This document shows, in pieces, positions 1 to 7,669 of a stretch of DNA of 56,361 bases. Both the position numbers and the translations under genes were made by a program. The notes beneath the pieces are model-generated. The model worked only from the letters and a program-made list of their open reading frames with translations. It had not been told where the DNA came from and ran no database searches. The DNA is taken from positions 1 through 56,361 of the forward strand of contig CAYYNP010000025.1 of NCBI GenBank assembly GCA_964472545.1. Direction: 5' to 3'. The first letter of the stretch is position 1, and each line of letters starts with the position of its first letter. This DNA comes from CAYYNP01 sp964472545 (GTDB lineage: Bacteria; Planctomycetota; Planctomycetia; Pirellulales; Thermoguttaceae).

Positions 1-331
1 GCAAAACCATGCACCGCAACGGCGGTCCGGGCGCAAACTGAAGTCCACGTCACTTGCCGCCGTCCGGTGATGGCCGGCGACAGAATGCAGTAGATAGTAG
101 CCGTGGGCGGAAGCCCCCGGAGGGTAACGCACCTTCCGCCACGTACTTTCCGGGGTATTCCGCTCATGGCTTCCCCACTCTACCGGCCATCCACCGTTCG
201 GTCTATCTTGGGGGCCGTCGACTCTCTGATCACGGCCCTATCGCGCCGACTGCTGATCGGCGATCTCAGTGCGCAAGCCCTTTCTGACAAGCACGTTACA
301 TCATGTGTCGTCACCTCCCGCCAATAACCCG
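1..331. other. Left-edge non-coding stretch
   Basis: I see no convincing gene here. The two short open frames (54-287 and 103-327, +) overlap each other, lack a ribosome binding site and resemble no family. A GC-rich palindromic patch around 105-125 could be a terminator or repeat for a gene to the left of the window. The stretch ends at the regulatory sites of the microcompartment operon. Confidence 0.5.
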
Positions 332-346
332 CGTTCGTAACGAACG
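332..346. promoter_or_regulatory. Candidate DeoR/GlpR-type operator
   Basis: Perfect dyad CGTTCG-TAA-CGAACG with six-base arms, about 40 bases upstream of the predicted -35 box of the regulator gene. The GTTCG/CGAAC half-sites resemble the core of the E. coli GlpR operator, and the adjacent gene encodes a DeoR/GlpR-family protein, so autoregulation of the operon is likely. Binding itself is inferred. Confidence 0.5.
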
Positions 347-385
347 AAAATGCCCGTTCTAGTGGCGTTTTCTGACGTCCACTGA

Positions 386-414
386 TTGCAAACCACCACG
401 ATATCGCGCATAAT
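386..414 (+). promoter_or_regulatory. Sigma70-like promoter of the BMC operon
   Basis: TTGCAA (386-391) and CATAAT (409-414) are separated by 17 bases and sit 40 bases upstream of the regulator start codon. The -10 box matches the consensus at five of six positions and the -35 box at four of six. Probably drives the regulator and perhaps the following shell and enzyme genes. Confidence 0.45.
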
Positions 415-454
415 CAATCATAGAAGCTGACCCCTGGCCCTCGGACGATCCGCC

Positions 455-1228
455 ATGCTGGCCGAAGAACGCCGAAATCGACTGCTGGAACTGGTACGGG
501 AGCGGCGATTTGCGTCGCTGCCGGAGCTGGTCGAACGGCTCGACGTCTCGGAGTCGACGATCCGCCGCGACCTCGATTCCCTGGAGAACCAGGGCTCGGT
601 GCAGCGGATCCACGGCGGCGTGCTCTACGCGGGCGACTCGCCCAAGATGCCGCACTTCGACGCCAGTCAGCCGGCACGATGGGAACAGAAGAAGGCGATC
701 GCCCGGCGGGCCGCCGAGCTGATCGACGACGGTGAGGCCATCCTTCTCGGCGGGGGAAGCACCACCTATGAGGTGGCTCGGCTGCTGGTCGGGCGGCGAA
801 TCCACGTCGTCACGACCTCGCTGCCGGTGGCCAATCTGTTTGCCGCCGACGCCAACAGCGACCTAGTCTTGATCGGGGGAAATATCTGTCCGCGCACAGG
901 TGTTGCCCAGGGGCCCTATGCCGACGAGATGCTGGCGAAGGTCCGCGTACGCCGCGCGATCCTCAGCACGGCGGGAATCGACGACGAGGGGTGTTTCAAC
1001 AACAACCTGCTGCTGGTGGAAACCGAACGCGCGATGATGCGGGCGGCGGGCGAGGTGATCGTGGTGGCCGACAGCTCGAAACTCGGCCATCAGAGCCTGG
1101 CCCATCTTTGCCCGCTGAGCGACGTGCAACAGCTCGTCGTCGACGATGGCGTGGGCGACCAGTGGCAGCAGAAGATCACCGCCGCAGGCGTCCAACTCGT
1201 GGTCGCCACGGCCGAAGAAGAGACATAG
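455..1228 (+). CDS. DeoR/GlpR-family transcriptional regulator
   Basis: A 257-residue protein of normal length for the family. Residues about 1-57 form the DeoR winged helix-turn-helix, including the recognition-helix stretch VSESTIRRDLDSLE and the wing IHGG. Residues about 75-240 are the DeoR C-terminal sugar-phosphate sensor domain with the phosphate-loop motif GGGSTTYE. Family members repress sugar catabolic operons and are released by phosphorylated intermediates. It is the first gene of the microcompartment locus, as in other PVM loci, so it probably senses a sugar phosphate such as a deoxyhexulose phosphate. The ligand is inferred. A GlpR-like dyad lies 110 bases upstream. Confidence 0.93.
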   Translation: MLAEERRNRLLELVRERRFASLPELVERLDVSESTIRRDLDSLENQGSVQRIHGGVLYAGDSPKMPHFDASQPARWEQKKAIARRAAELIDDGEAILLGGGSTTYEVARLLVGRRIHVVTTSLPVANLFAADANSDLVLIGGNICPRTGVAQGPYADEMLAKVRVRRAILSTAGIDDEGCFNNNLLLVETERAMMRAAGEVIVVADSSKLGHQSLAHLCPLSDVQQLVVDDGVGDQWQQKITAAGVQLVVATAEEET

Positions 1229-1267
1229 CAGAGTCATAACGACGAACATACGCGACGGGAACACCGC

Positions 1268-1945
1268 ATGAGCATCGCCGAAGCCGCCAATCACGGCACC
1301 TTGGACCGCAATATCGTCGAGCAGATTGTTCGCGAGATTGTGCTGGCCCAGGTGGCCGGCGCGCCGGGCAAGCCGGAACTGGTCGTCAGCATTTCCGCCC
1401 GGCACGTCCACCTGACCGACGAACACGTCGAGACGCTCTTCGGCGCCGGCCGCACGCTGACCGTGATGAAGGACCTCTATCAAGACGGGTACTTCGCCGC
1501 CGAAGAGACGGTGATGGTCGTGGGTCCGCGGCGGCGGATGTTGCCGTCGGTACGTGTATTGGGGCCCACGCGGCCGGAAACGCAGGTCGAGTTGGCCTAC
1601 ACCGACGGTATCTCGCTGGGCATCGACATGCCGGTCCGTCAAAGCGGCAAGATCTACGGCACGCCGGGCTGTGTGCTGGTGGGGCCCAAGGGCGTGGTCG
1701 AGTTGAAACAAGGCGTGATCCGCGCCGAGCGGCACGTTCACATGGGGCCCGCCGACGCCGCCTGCTATGGAGTGGCCGATGGCCAGCGGATGAACTTGCG
1801 GGTCGAATCGGCCTGCACCACCGTGTTCGAGGACCTGCTGGTGCGGGTGGGCGAAGGAATCAAGTTGGAGGTCCATCTGGACACCGACGAGGGCAACGCG
1901 TGTGACGTTGAGCACGCGCGGCAAGTGGAACTGTACCAATCGTAA
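1268..1945 (+). CDS. pduL: PduL-type phosphate propanoyltransferase (BMC cargo)
   Basis: A 225-residue phosphotransacylase that converts acyl-CoA to acyl-phosphate inside the microcompartment and recycles CoA. The zinc-binding histidine motifs of PduL are present: RHVHL with H46 and H48, and RHVHM with H156 and H158, followed by the second PduL barrel. Residues about 11-28 (LDRNIVEQIVREIV) form an amphipathic helix typical of an encapsulation peptide and resemble the termini of the aldehyde dehydrogenase and aldolase in this locus. It lies 39 bases after the regulator and 46 before the first shell gene. In PVM compartments it works between the CoA-acylating dehydrogenase and acetate kinase. 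Confidence 0.95.
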   Translation: MSIAEAANHGTLDRNIVEQIVREIVLAQVAGAPGKPELVVSISARHVHLTDEHVETLFGAGRTLTVMKDLYQDGYFAAEETVMVVGPRRRMLPSVRVLGPTRPETQVELAYTDGISLGIDMPVRQSGKIYGTPGCVLVGPKGVVELKQGVIRAERHVHMGPADAACYGVADGQRMNLRVESACTTVFEDLLVRVGEGIKLEVHLDTDEGNACDVEHARQVELYQS

Positions 1946-1991
1946 CGGAGATCAACTTCCGTAGTTTCTCACCACTGGGAGAAGTAGAACC

Positions 1992-2300
1992 ATGGCTAAG
2001 GTAATGGAAGCGCTGGGGATGCTCGAGACCAAGGGGTTCGTGACCCTGGTCGAGGCCAGCGACGCAATGATGAAGGCGGCCAACGTCGAGTTTCTCGGCT
2101 GGGACAAGGTCGGCAGCGGGATGGTTAGCGCGTTTGTGACCGGTGACGTGGCCGCCGTGAAGGCCGCTACCGACGCCGGCGCCGCCGCGGCCGCGCGGAT
2201 CGGCGAAGTGGTCAGCGTGCAGGTCATTCCCCGGCCGCACGAAGACCTCGACGTCGTCCTGCCGCCGGCGATCAAGCCGAAGCGCGCCGCCTCGAAGTAA
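1992..2300 (+). CDS. BMC-H hexameric shell protein (copy 1)
   Basis: A 102-residue single BMC domain (Pfam BMC/PF00936 type) that forms hexameric tiles of the shell. The N-terminal stretch EALGMLETKGFVTLVEASDA is characteristic, and the pore loop reads KVGSG (residues 39-43), close to PduA/EutM pores that pass small aldehydes. The tail (PPAIKPKRAASK) is basic and longer than in copy 2. A purine-rich GGGAGAAG ribosome binding site lies just upstream. It is paired with the second BMC-H gene 68 bases downstream; this two-BMC-H arrangement is typical of PVM loci. Confidence 0.97.
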   Translation: MAKVMEALGMLETKGFVTLVEASDAMMKAANVEFLGWDKVGSGMVSAFVTGDVAAVKAATDAGAAAAARIGEVVSVQVIPRPHEDLDVVLPPAIKPKRAASK

Positions 2301-2368
2301 CGCGGTCACCGCGACTCACCCCATTGAACCAAGAACCGCATCCCTAAGCGAACAAGGATACAAGAACA

Positions 2369-2638
2369 ATGCAAGACGCCATTGGATTACTCGAAACTCA
2401 AGGGCTGGTGGCGCTGGTGGAAGCCACCGACGCGATGGCCAAGGCGGCCAACGTACAGATCGCCAAACGCATCCAGATCGGCGGCGGAATGGTGACCACG
2501 GTCGTCCGCGGCGACGTCGGCAGCGTACGTGCGGCCGTCGAGGCGGGCGCCAACGCGGCTTCGAGCGTCGGCGAACTGATAGCCAGCCACATCATCCCCC
2601 GCCCGGCCGAGGGCGTGATCGAAGTCTACCTGTCGTAG
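2369..2638 (+). CDS. BMC-H hexameric shell protein (copy 2)
   Basis: An 89-residue minimal BMC domain. It shares GLLETQGLVALVEATDA with copy 1 but has a different pore loop, QIGGG (residues 36-40), so the two hexamers probably differ in pore chemistry. No fused or trimeric BMC-T gene is seen in the window, so these two proteins would form all shell facets. It is followed by a palindromic repeat and then acetate kinase. Confidence 0.97.
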   Translation: MQDAIGLLETQGLVALVEATDAMAKAANVQIAKRIQIGGGMVTTVVRGDVGSVRAAVEAGANAASSVGELIASHIIPRPAEGVIEVYLS

Positions 2639-2655
2639 CGGCACGTCACGGAAGT

Positions 2656-2741
2656 GTGTGCCATCGCTTCGCGGAAGCGGTGCGGTCAACGAAGGAATCG
2701 TGGGATACCGATCGCACTGCTTTTGCGAAGCGGTGGCACAC
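2656..2741. repeat. Palindromic intergenic repeat (GTGTGCCA family)
   Basis: Left arm 2656-2678 begins GTGTGCCATCGCTTCGCGGA. Right arm 2719-2741 (GCTTTTGCGAAGCGGTGGC plus ACAC) is its imperfect inverse. A related hairpin occurs at 18457-18493 and a lone half at about 43290. It sits between a shell gene and ackA and could fold in the operon mRNA. Confidence 0.75.
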
Positions 2742-2803
2742 CCGAGGTGAAGGAGCCTGCCGCCGTGGAACTTGCTGGAATGGACCCGCAGGAGAAGGAA
2801 TCG

Positions 2804-3988
2804 ATGAAGATCCTGGTAGCGAATCTCGGATCGACCAGTTTCAAGTACCGGCTGCTGGAAACGGACGACGAAGGTCAGCTTGCGCGCGGCGGAATCGAAC
2901 GGATCGGTTCTGACGAAAGCCGCTGTTTCGTCGAGATCGGCGACGTGCGGCAGGAAAAGACGCTGCACGTGCCCGACCATGCCGAGGCGGTGCGGCAGTG
3001 CATGGCCCAGTTGACCGACCCGGATTCCGGTTGCCTTACGGAGGCGTCGGAAGTATCGGCGATTGCGTTCAAGGCCGTCCACGGTGGACGGATCGGCGGT
3101 GTGCAGCGGATCGACGAGGACGTGTTGGCGGCGATGGAGGAGTTCGGCACCGTGGCCCCGGCCCACAATCCGCCCTACGTCGCCTCCATGCGAGGGCTGC
3201 ACCAACAGTTGCCCGAGATTCCGCTGGTGGCCGCCTTCGAGACCGACTTCCACCGCACCATGCCCGAGGGCAACCGCTATTACGCCGTGCCGCACGAATG
3301 GGCCGAGACGCTCCACGTGCGGCGTTGGGGCTTCCACGGTGCAAGCCATCGCTACATCGCCACGCGGACCGCCGAGTTGCTCGGACGCGACGACCTGCGA
3401 ATCATCTCCTGCCACCTGGGCGGGTCGAGTTCACTGTGTGCGATTCGCAACGGCCAGAGCGTGAACACGAGCATGGGCTTCAGCCCACAGACTGGCCTGC
3501 CGCAGAACAACCGGGTCGGCGATTTCGATCCGTTTGCGCTGCCGGTGCTGATGGAGAAGACCGGCAAGTCGCTCGAGGAACTGCTGGCCGTGTTGGCCGG
3601 CGAGAGCGGGTTGGCCGGCTTGGGCGGCGTGGGCGGCGATTTGCGCGACATCGCTGTGGCCGCCGAAGAAGGCAACGCCCGGGCGAAGTTGGCACTGGAC
3701 GTCTACGCCGGCAGCGTGCGGCATTACCTGGGCGCGTATCTGGTCGAGCTCGGCGGTGCCGACGCGATCGTCTTCACCGGCGGCATCGGCGAACATCGTG
3801 CGGCGTTTCGGGCTACCGTTTGCGAGAACCTCGAAGAACTGGGCATCGTGCTCGACCCGCAGGCCAACGAGGCGGCCGAAGACGAAGCCCGCATCGACGC
3901 CGCGGAAAGCCGCGTGCAGGTTTGGGTCGTACCCACCAACGAAGAGTTGATCGTTGCCCGACAGGCCGCCGAGTTATTGGAGGGCTAG
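2804..3988 (+). CDS. ackA: Acetate kinase
   Basis: A 394-residue ASKHA-fold kinase that transfers phosphate from acetyl- or propionyl-phosphate to ADP. The N-terminal nucleotide-binding signature is NLGSTSFKYRLLE, followed by GFHGASHRYIA, CHLGGSSSLCAIRNGQSVN, the substrate loop ending NNRVGDFDP (canonical proteins have TRSGDIDP), and the C-terminal TGGIGEHRAAFR. The ATG at 2804 was chosen because GGAGAAGGA lies just upstream and the protein then starts at the conserved beta strand. The frame stays open further upstream but only through the palindromic repeat. No encapsulation helix is seen, so it probably works in the cytosol on product leaving the compartment. Confidence 0.95.
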   Translation: MKILVANLGSTSFKYRLLETDDEGQLARGGIERIGSDESRCFVEIGDVRQEKTLHVPDHAEAVRQCMAQLTDPDSGCLTEASEVSAIAFKAVHGGRIGGVQRIDEDVLAAMEEFGTVAPAHNPPYVASMRGLHQQLPEIPLVAAFETDFHRTMPEGNRYYAVPHEWAETLHVRRWGFHGASHRYIATRTAELLGRDDLRIISCHLGGSSSLCAIRNGQSVNTSMGFSPQTGLPQNNRVGDFDPFALPVLMEKTGKSLEELLAVLAGESGLAGLGGVGGDLRDIAVAAEEGNARAKLALDVYAGSVRHYLGAYLVELGGADAIVFTGGIGEHRAAFRATVCENLEELGIVLDPQANEAAEDEARIDAAESRVQVWVVPTNEELIVARQAAELLEG

Positions 3989-3992
3989 CCCG

Positions 3993-4304
3993 ATGTTCGT
4001 TGCCAGAGTCACCGGTTCGATGGTCGCCACGCAGAAGATCGATTCGATGGTCGGCCGGAAGCTGCTGATTGTCGAGCCGTTTCAGATCGCCCCGGAGACG
4101 GGTGAGTCGATGATCGGCAGCGGACGCTCGCTGGTGGCGGTCGACACGGTCGGCGCCGGCGAAGGCGAGTTCGTGTTGATCACCCAAGGCTCCAGCGCCC
4201 GGCTGACCCCGGAAACGAAAAACCTGCCGGTCGACACGGTGATCGTCGGCATCGTCGACACCGTCCACGCCGGCACGACCTGCGTCTACGACAAGGAGCA
4301 ATAA
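3993..4304 (+). CDS. BMC-P pentameric vertex protein (EutN/CcmL type, copy 1)
   Basis: A 103-residue EutN/CcmL-domain protein that caps shell vertices as a pentamer. The fold signature is visible: the first strand MFVARVTGSMVATQK, then KLLIVEPFQ, LVAVDTVGAGEGEFVLITQGSSAR, and the final strand VDTVIVGIVDTV. It begins four bases after the ackA stop codon, so the two are probably co-translated. It is the longest of the three vertex proteins here. Confidence 0.95.
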   Translation: MFVARVTGSMVATQKIDSMVGRKLLIVEPFQIAPETGESMIGSGRSLVAVDTVGAGEGEFVLITQGSSARLTPETKNLPVDTVIVGIVDTVHAGTTCVYDKEQ

Positions 4305-4307
4305 GTC

Positions 4308-4364
4308 CCCTCTCCCTCCGGGAGAGGGCTAGGGTGAGGGAGCACAACAGAAAACACGACCTTC
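4308..4364. repeat. Palindromic repeat (CCCTCTCCC family)
   Basis: A short perfect hairpin, CCCTCTCCC (4308-4316) with GGGAGAGGG (4320-4328), is followed by AGGGTGAGGGAGCAC and a decayed second copy (AAGGGTGAGGGAACACC, about 4382). The gap 4305-4488 holds nothing else I can name. This kind of element is dispersed in many planctomycete genomes. Confidence 0.65.
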
Positions 4365-4488
4365 TCCTCTGCGAGAATCCAAGGGTGAGGGAACACCAAA
4401 GCAAACACCCCCGACGCCACCACAATCATCCCCGCGTCACCACGCATCCACCCACCAAACCACACCGCCTGCCGAGAGAAATCTCATC

Positions 4489-5964
4489 ATGCAAGTTGAC
4501 GAAACCCTAGTCCGCAACGTCGTCGAACAAGTCATCAGCCGATTGGGTAGCAACGGGGCCGCCGCCGCGTCGATTCCCGGGCCGATTCCCGCCCCGATAC
4601 CTGCCCCGGCCGGCGGCGGGTACCAAGGCCGCCACGGTCTGTTCACGTGTGTCAACGAGGCGGTAGCCGCCGCCAACGAGGCCTTCGAGCGACTCTCCGA
4701 ACGCACGATCGAAGACCGCCGCCGCGTGATCGGCCACATCCGCCGCATTTCCATCGACCAGTGCGTCGAACTGGGCACCATGGAGATGGAAGAGACCAAG
4801 ATCGGCCGGCTGGAACACAAGATCGAGAAGCTCAAGACGCTTGGCGAGCGGGCTCCGGGCGTGGAGTTCATGCGGAGCGAGGTCTTCAGCGGCGACCACG
4901 GGCTGGCCGTCATCGAACACGCCCCGTTCGGCGTGATCGGGGCCGTCACACCGGTGACCCATTCGCTGCCCACGATCACCGGCAACGCCGTGAGCATGAT
5001 CGCCGGCGGCAACACGCTGGTCATCAACCCACACCCCGCCGGGCGCCGCGTTGCAGCCGAGGGCGTGCGGCGGTTCAACGAAGCGATCTACCGCGACCTG
5101 GGCCTCGACAACCTGATCTGCCTGATCACCGAGCCGACGTTGGAGACGGCCGAAGCGATCTTCCAGCATCGCGACGTGGCGCTGCTCTGCGTGACCGGCG
5201 GTCCGGGGGTGGCCAAGGCGGCCATGCAACAGTCGAAGCGGGCCATCGTCGCCGGGCCGGGCAACCCGCCGGTGGTCGTCGACGAAACGGCCGACCTGGA
5301 TCGGGCCGCCCGCTGCATCATCCAAGGCGGTGGCTACGACAACAACCTGCTGTGCATCGCCGAGAAGCAAGTCTTTGTGGTCGACCAGGTTTTCGACGCG
5401 ATGATGGCCGCCATGGATCGGGCCGGAGCCGTGCGGCTGAACGCGGCGGAGATCGACGCCTTAACGAACATCGCGATCACGAAGGTCGGCGAAGGCGCAC
5501 ATCGCCACGACGTGCCGGCCAAGGACTTCCTCGGCCAAGACGCCGCCGCGTTGGCCCGGGGGATCGGCAAGAGCGTTTCCGCCGGCGCGATGTTGCTCTT
5601 CGGCGAGACCGACGAGTCGAACCCGTTTGTGCCGGTCGAACAGATGATGCCCTTCATCCCCTTCGTGCGTGCGAAGGACATCGGCCACGCGATCGACATG
5701 GCCCACCGCAGCGAGCACGGCTTCGGCCACACGGCGATGATCCACTCGAACAACGTACGGAACATGACCCGGATGGGCCGGCGAATGGACACCACGCTGT
5801 ACGTCAAGAACGGACCGAGCATGGCCGGGCTGGGGCTCGGCGGCGAAGGTTACCTGTCGTTCTCCATCGCCACGCCCACCGGCGAAGGCCCGACCACGCC
5901 GCTGACGTTCACCCGAGAACGGCGCTGTTCGATGATCGATGATTTGAGGATCCTGGGGAAGTAG
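4489..5964 (+). CDS. CoA-acylating aldehyde dehydrogenase (PduP/EutE type, BMC cargo)
   Basis: A 491-residue aldehyde dehydrogenase that oxidises an aldehyde (lactaldehyde in characterised PVM compartments) to the acyl-CoA with NAD+. Residues 1-20 (QVDETLVRNVVEQVISRLG) form an amphipathic encapsulation helix, then a proline/alanine-rich linker (about 27-42) leads to the catalytic domain. The nucleophile is C289 in NNLLCIAEK, preceded by the cofactor-binding stretches APFGVIGAVTPVTHSLPT and VTGGPGVAKAA. It follows a repeat-filled gap after the first vertex gene. The substrate is inferred from the neighbouring aldolase. Confidence 0.95.
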   Translation: MQVDETLVRNVVEQVISRLGSNGAAAASIPGPIPAPIPAPAGGGYQGRHGLFTCVNEAVAAANEAFERLSERTIEDRRRVIGHIRRISIDQCVELGTMEMEETKIGRLEHKIEKLKTLGERAPGVEFMRSEVFSGDHGLAVIEHAPFGVIGAVTPVTHSLPTITGNAVSMIAGGNTLVINPHPAGRRVAAEGVRRFNEAIYRDLGLDNLICLITEPTLETAEAIFQHRDVALLCVTGGPGVAKAAMQQSKRAIVAGPGNPPVVVDETADLDRAARCIIQGGGYDNNLLCIAEKQVFVVDQVFDAMMAAMDRAGAVRLNAAEIDALTNIAITKVGEGAHRHDVPAKDFLGQDAAALARGIGKSVSAGAMLLFGETDESNPFVPVEQMMPFIPFVRAKDIGHAIDMAHRSEHGFGHTAMIHSNNVRNMTRMGRRMDTTLYVKNGPSMAGLGLGGEGYLSFSIATPTGEGPTTPLTFTRERRCSMIDDLRILGK

Positions 5965-5997
5965 CTCGCACGAATGACACGAGACACAGTGACCTCC

Positions 5998-6196
5998 GTG
6001 GGTGGCCCGGACACTCTTGCGGAGAAGACCTGACCATACGAATAGACTCTTTCGCAGGAGTGTCCGGGTGGCGCAGCCACAAGAGGAAGTGCGATCGGGA
6101 TCGAGACCTCTTGTTGCTCCGCAACCCCGACGCATTTTCCGGCCATGCGAGAGAAGTGACAAGATCGATTGCGGAAAAGCGTCGGGGCCACCCACA
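5998..6196. repeat. Compound palindromic element, two tandem hairpins
   Basis: Hairpin A pairs 5998-6021 (GTGGGTGGCCCGGACACTC...) with 6053-6068 (CGCAGGAGTGTCCGGG). Hairpin B pairs 6125-6141 (CCCCGACGCATTTTCCG) with 6172-6187 (CGGAAAAGCGTCGGGG). The outer ends are inverted copies of GTGGGTGGCCC. It fills the 257-base gap between the dehydrogenase and the second vertex gene, and I see no gene in it. Confidence 0.7.
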
Positions 6197-6221
6197 GACC
6201 TTGAGGATATGGACGGAATTC

Positions 6222-6482
6222 ATGTATAGCGGTCGCGTCGTGGGACACGCCACGGCAACCATCAAACACCCGTCGATGCAGGGCTCGAAGCTGCTGCTGG
6301 TGATGGCCTTGAAGGCCGACGGCCGCAGCGTCGAGGGCGATCCGGTATTGGTGGTCGATACGCTGGGGGCCGGAACCAGAGAAGAGGTGGTGATCACCAG
6401 CGACGGGATAGGTGCCCGAGAACTGCTCGGCGACAAGACCTCTCCCGTCCGCTGGTCGGTCTTGGGACTTCCCGACTCATGA
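6222..6482 (+). CDS. BMC-P pentameric vertex protein (EutN/CcmL type, copy 2)
   Basis: An 86-residue EutN/CcmL domain: MYSGRVVGHATATIKHPSMQ, GSKLLLVMAL, DPVLVVDTLGAGTREEVVIT, and the closing strand WSVLGLP. The ATG at 6222 starts the canonical first strand; the frame upstream runs through a repeat and does not look coding. The stop codon overlaps the start of the next gene by four bases (ATGA), implying coupled translation with the RpiB-like protein. Confidence 0.94.
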   Translation: MYSGRVVGHATATIKHPSMQGSKLLLVMALKADGRSVEGDPVLVVDTLGAGTREEVVITSDGIGARELLGDKTSPVRWSVLGLPDS

Positions 6483-7231
6483 CAGAACCGTCGTTGGATA
6501 TCGACCGGATCGTTCGCGAGGTACTCGTGCAACTGGGGTTTGCGCCGGGTGCCGCGGCCGAGGTTACGCCGCAGGTGGAACCGCCGATGGCATCGAGCGT
6601 TCCGAAAGAGGAAGACGCGCCCGCGCTGGCGTCCAACAACGGCGAGTTGGTAGTCGACTCCCGCGTGGTGACGCTTTCGCAACTCGACGGCCAATTGGGA
6701 GAAATCCGGCGGTTGGTCGTTCCCCATCGGGCCGTGGTCACACCGGCGGTGCGCGATGAGTTGCACCGCCGCAACGTGACCCTGGCGTTTGCTGCCGCCT
6801 CGACGACGCCTCAACAGGCCGCCGCATCCTGTCGCCTGGTGCTGGTCGCCGCCGGCCGCCGTTTCGATCCGGCGCCGCTGGTCGAGATGCTCGAGAAAGA
6901 CGGCGTCGCGGTCGAACCGCACACGTCCGGCTGCCTGATCGCAGCCACCGATCAACTTGCCCGCGAAGTACGCCAACCGAATACGCTCGGGTTGCTGGTG
7001 TCGCGGCATACGGCCGGCGCGCTTTGCCTGGCAAACCGTCACGCGGGTGTCCGAGCCGTGACGGCCGGCGATGCACCAACCGTTGCCACGGTCGCCGCCG
7101 CTCTCGGGGCCAACCTGCTGGTGCTCGACCCGGCCGCTGCCAGCCCGTTTCAGCTTCGACAAATGGCCGGCGAATTCTGCCGCGGCGGGATTCGCCAAGT
7201 GCCGGAAGTCTTCCGCGATCGCCTCGGATAG
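6479..7231 (+). CDS. RpiB/LacAB-like BMC cargo protein, probably not an active isomerase
   Basis: A 250-residue protein. Residues 1-20 (LDIDRIVREVLVQLGF) match the amphipathic encapsulation helices of PduL and the aldehyde dehydrogenase, followed by an alanine/proline/glutamate-rich linker. Residues about 70-100 contain VVTPAVRDELHRRNVTLAF. Residues about 117-230 resemble the ribose-5-phosphate isomerase B fold: GLLVSRHTAGALCLANRHAG aligns with the RpiB segment around its catalytic Cys-Gly-Thr-Gly, and GANLLVL with its NVLAFG strand. Here the catalytic cysteine position is S175 and the following residues are RHT, so classical isomerase chemistry is unlikely. The coupled vertex genes on both sides indicate a compartment role: structural, aldolase-associated, or acting on another sugar phosphate. 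Confidence 0.75.
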   Translation: MTEPSLDIDRIVREVLVQLGFAPGAAAEVTPQVEPPMASSVPKEEDAPALASNNGELVVDSRVVTLSQLDGQLGEIRRLVVPHRAVVTPAVRDELHRRNVTLAFAAASTTPQQAAASCRLVLVAAGRRFDPAPLVEMLEKDGVAVEPHTSGCLIAATDQLAREVRQPNTLGLLVSRHTAGALCLANRHAGVRAVTAGDAPTVATVAAALGANLLVLDPAAASPFQLRQMAGEFCRGGIRQVPEVFRDRLG

Positions 7232-7261
7232 AAGTACAAACCGTCAACAAGACACAGCCCC

Positions 7262-7558
7262 ATGCGAATCGGCAAAGTCATCGGCACGGTCACGCTGAGC
7301 CGCTGCCATCCGAGCCTGACCGGGGCCAGCTACAAGCTGGTCGTGCCGCAGACTTGGGACAACCTCAGCGGCCGGTCCAACGCCTCAGCCGGCGAGATCG
7401 CCGTGTTCGACGAATTGGGCGCCGGAAGCGGCAGCCTGATCGCGTTGAGCGAAGGCCGCGAGGCCGCCATGCCGTTCTATCCTGAGGTCAAACCGATCGA
7501 CGCCTACAACGCCGCCATCCTCGACACGCTCGAATTCGAGCTGCCCGATTTCAAATAG
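7262..7558 (+). CDS. BMC-P pentameric vertex protein (EutN/CcmL type, copy 3)
   Basis: A 98-residue EutN/CcmL domain with the standard start MRIGKVIGTVTLSRCHPSL, then YKLVVPQTW and EIAVFDELGAGSGSLIALSEG. The C-terminus has a longer helix (NAAILDTLEFELPDFK) than the other two vertex proteins. Three BMC-P genes match the number usual in PVM loci. It is followed by a hairpin repeat and then the aldolase. Confidence 0.95.
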   Translation: MRIGKVIGTVTLSRCHPSLTGASYKLVVPQTWDNLSGRSNASAGEIAVFDELGAGSGSLIALSEGREAAMPFYPEVKPIDAYNAAILDTLEFELPDFK

Positions 7559-7563
7559 TAATT

Positions 7564-7617
7564 GTAGTCGTCTCGCTCCGCGAGACGTCATGACATCTCG
7601 CGGAGCGAGATGACTAC
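7564..7617. repeat. Hairpin repeat (CTCGCGGAGCGAGA family)
   Basis: Arms 7564-7585 and 7596-7617 match at 21 of 22 positions (core TCTCGCTCCGCGAGA, ends GTAGTC/GACTAC). Single copies of the same core occur at 11530-11552 and 47111-47127. It lies between the third vertex gene and the aldolase. Confidence 0.8.
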
Positions 7618-7669
7618 TTTACAACACCGATGCAAACACGAACCGCCCCCGACCGAAAGAGACCATCCG

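Noticed and set aside
54..327. Two short + strand open frames at the left edge
   Set aside because: They overlap each other, lack ribosome binding sites, and have skewed composition without family resemblance.
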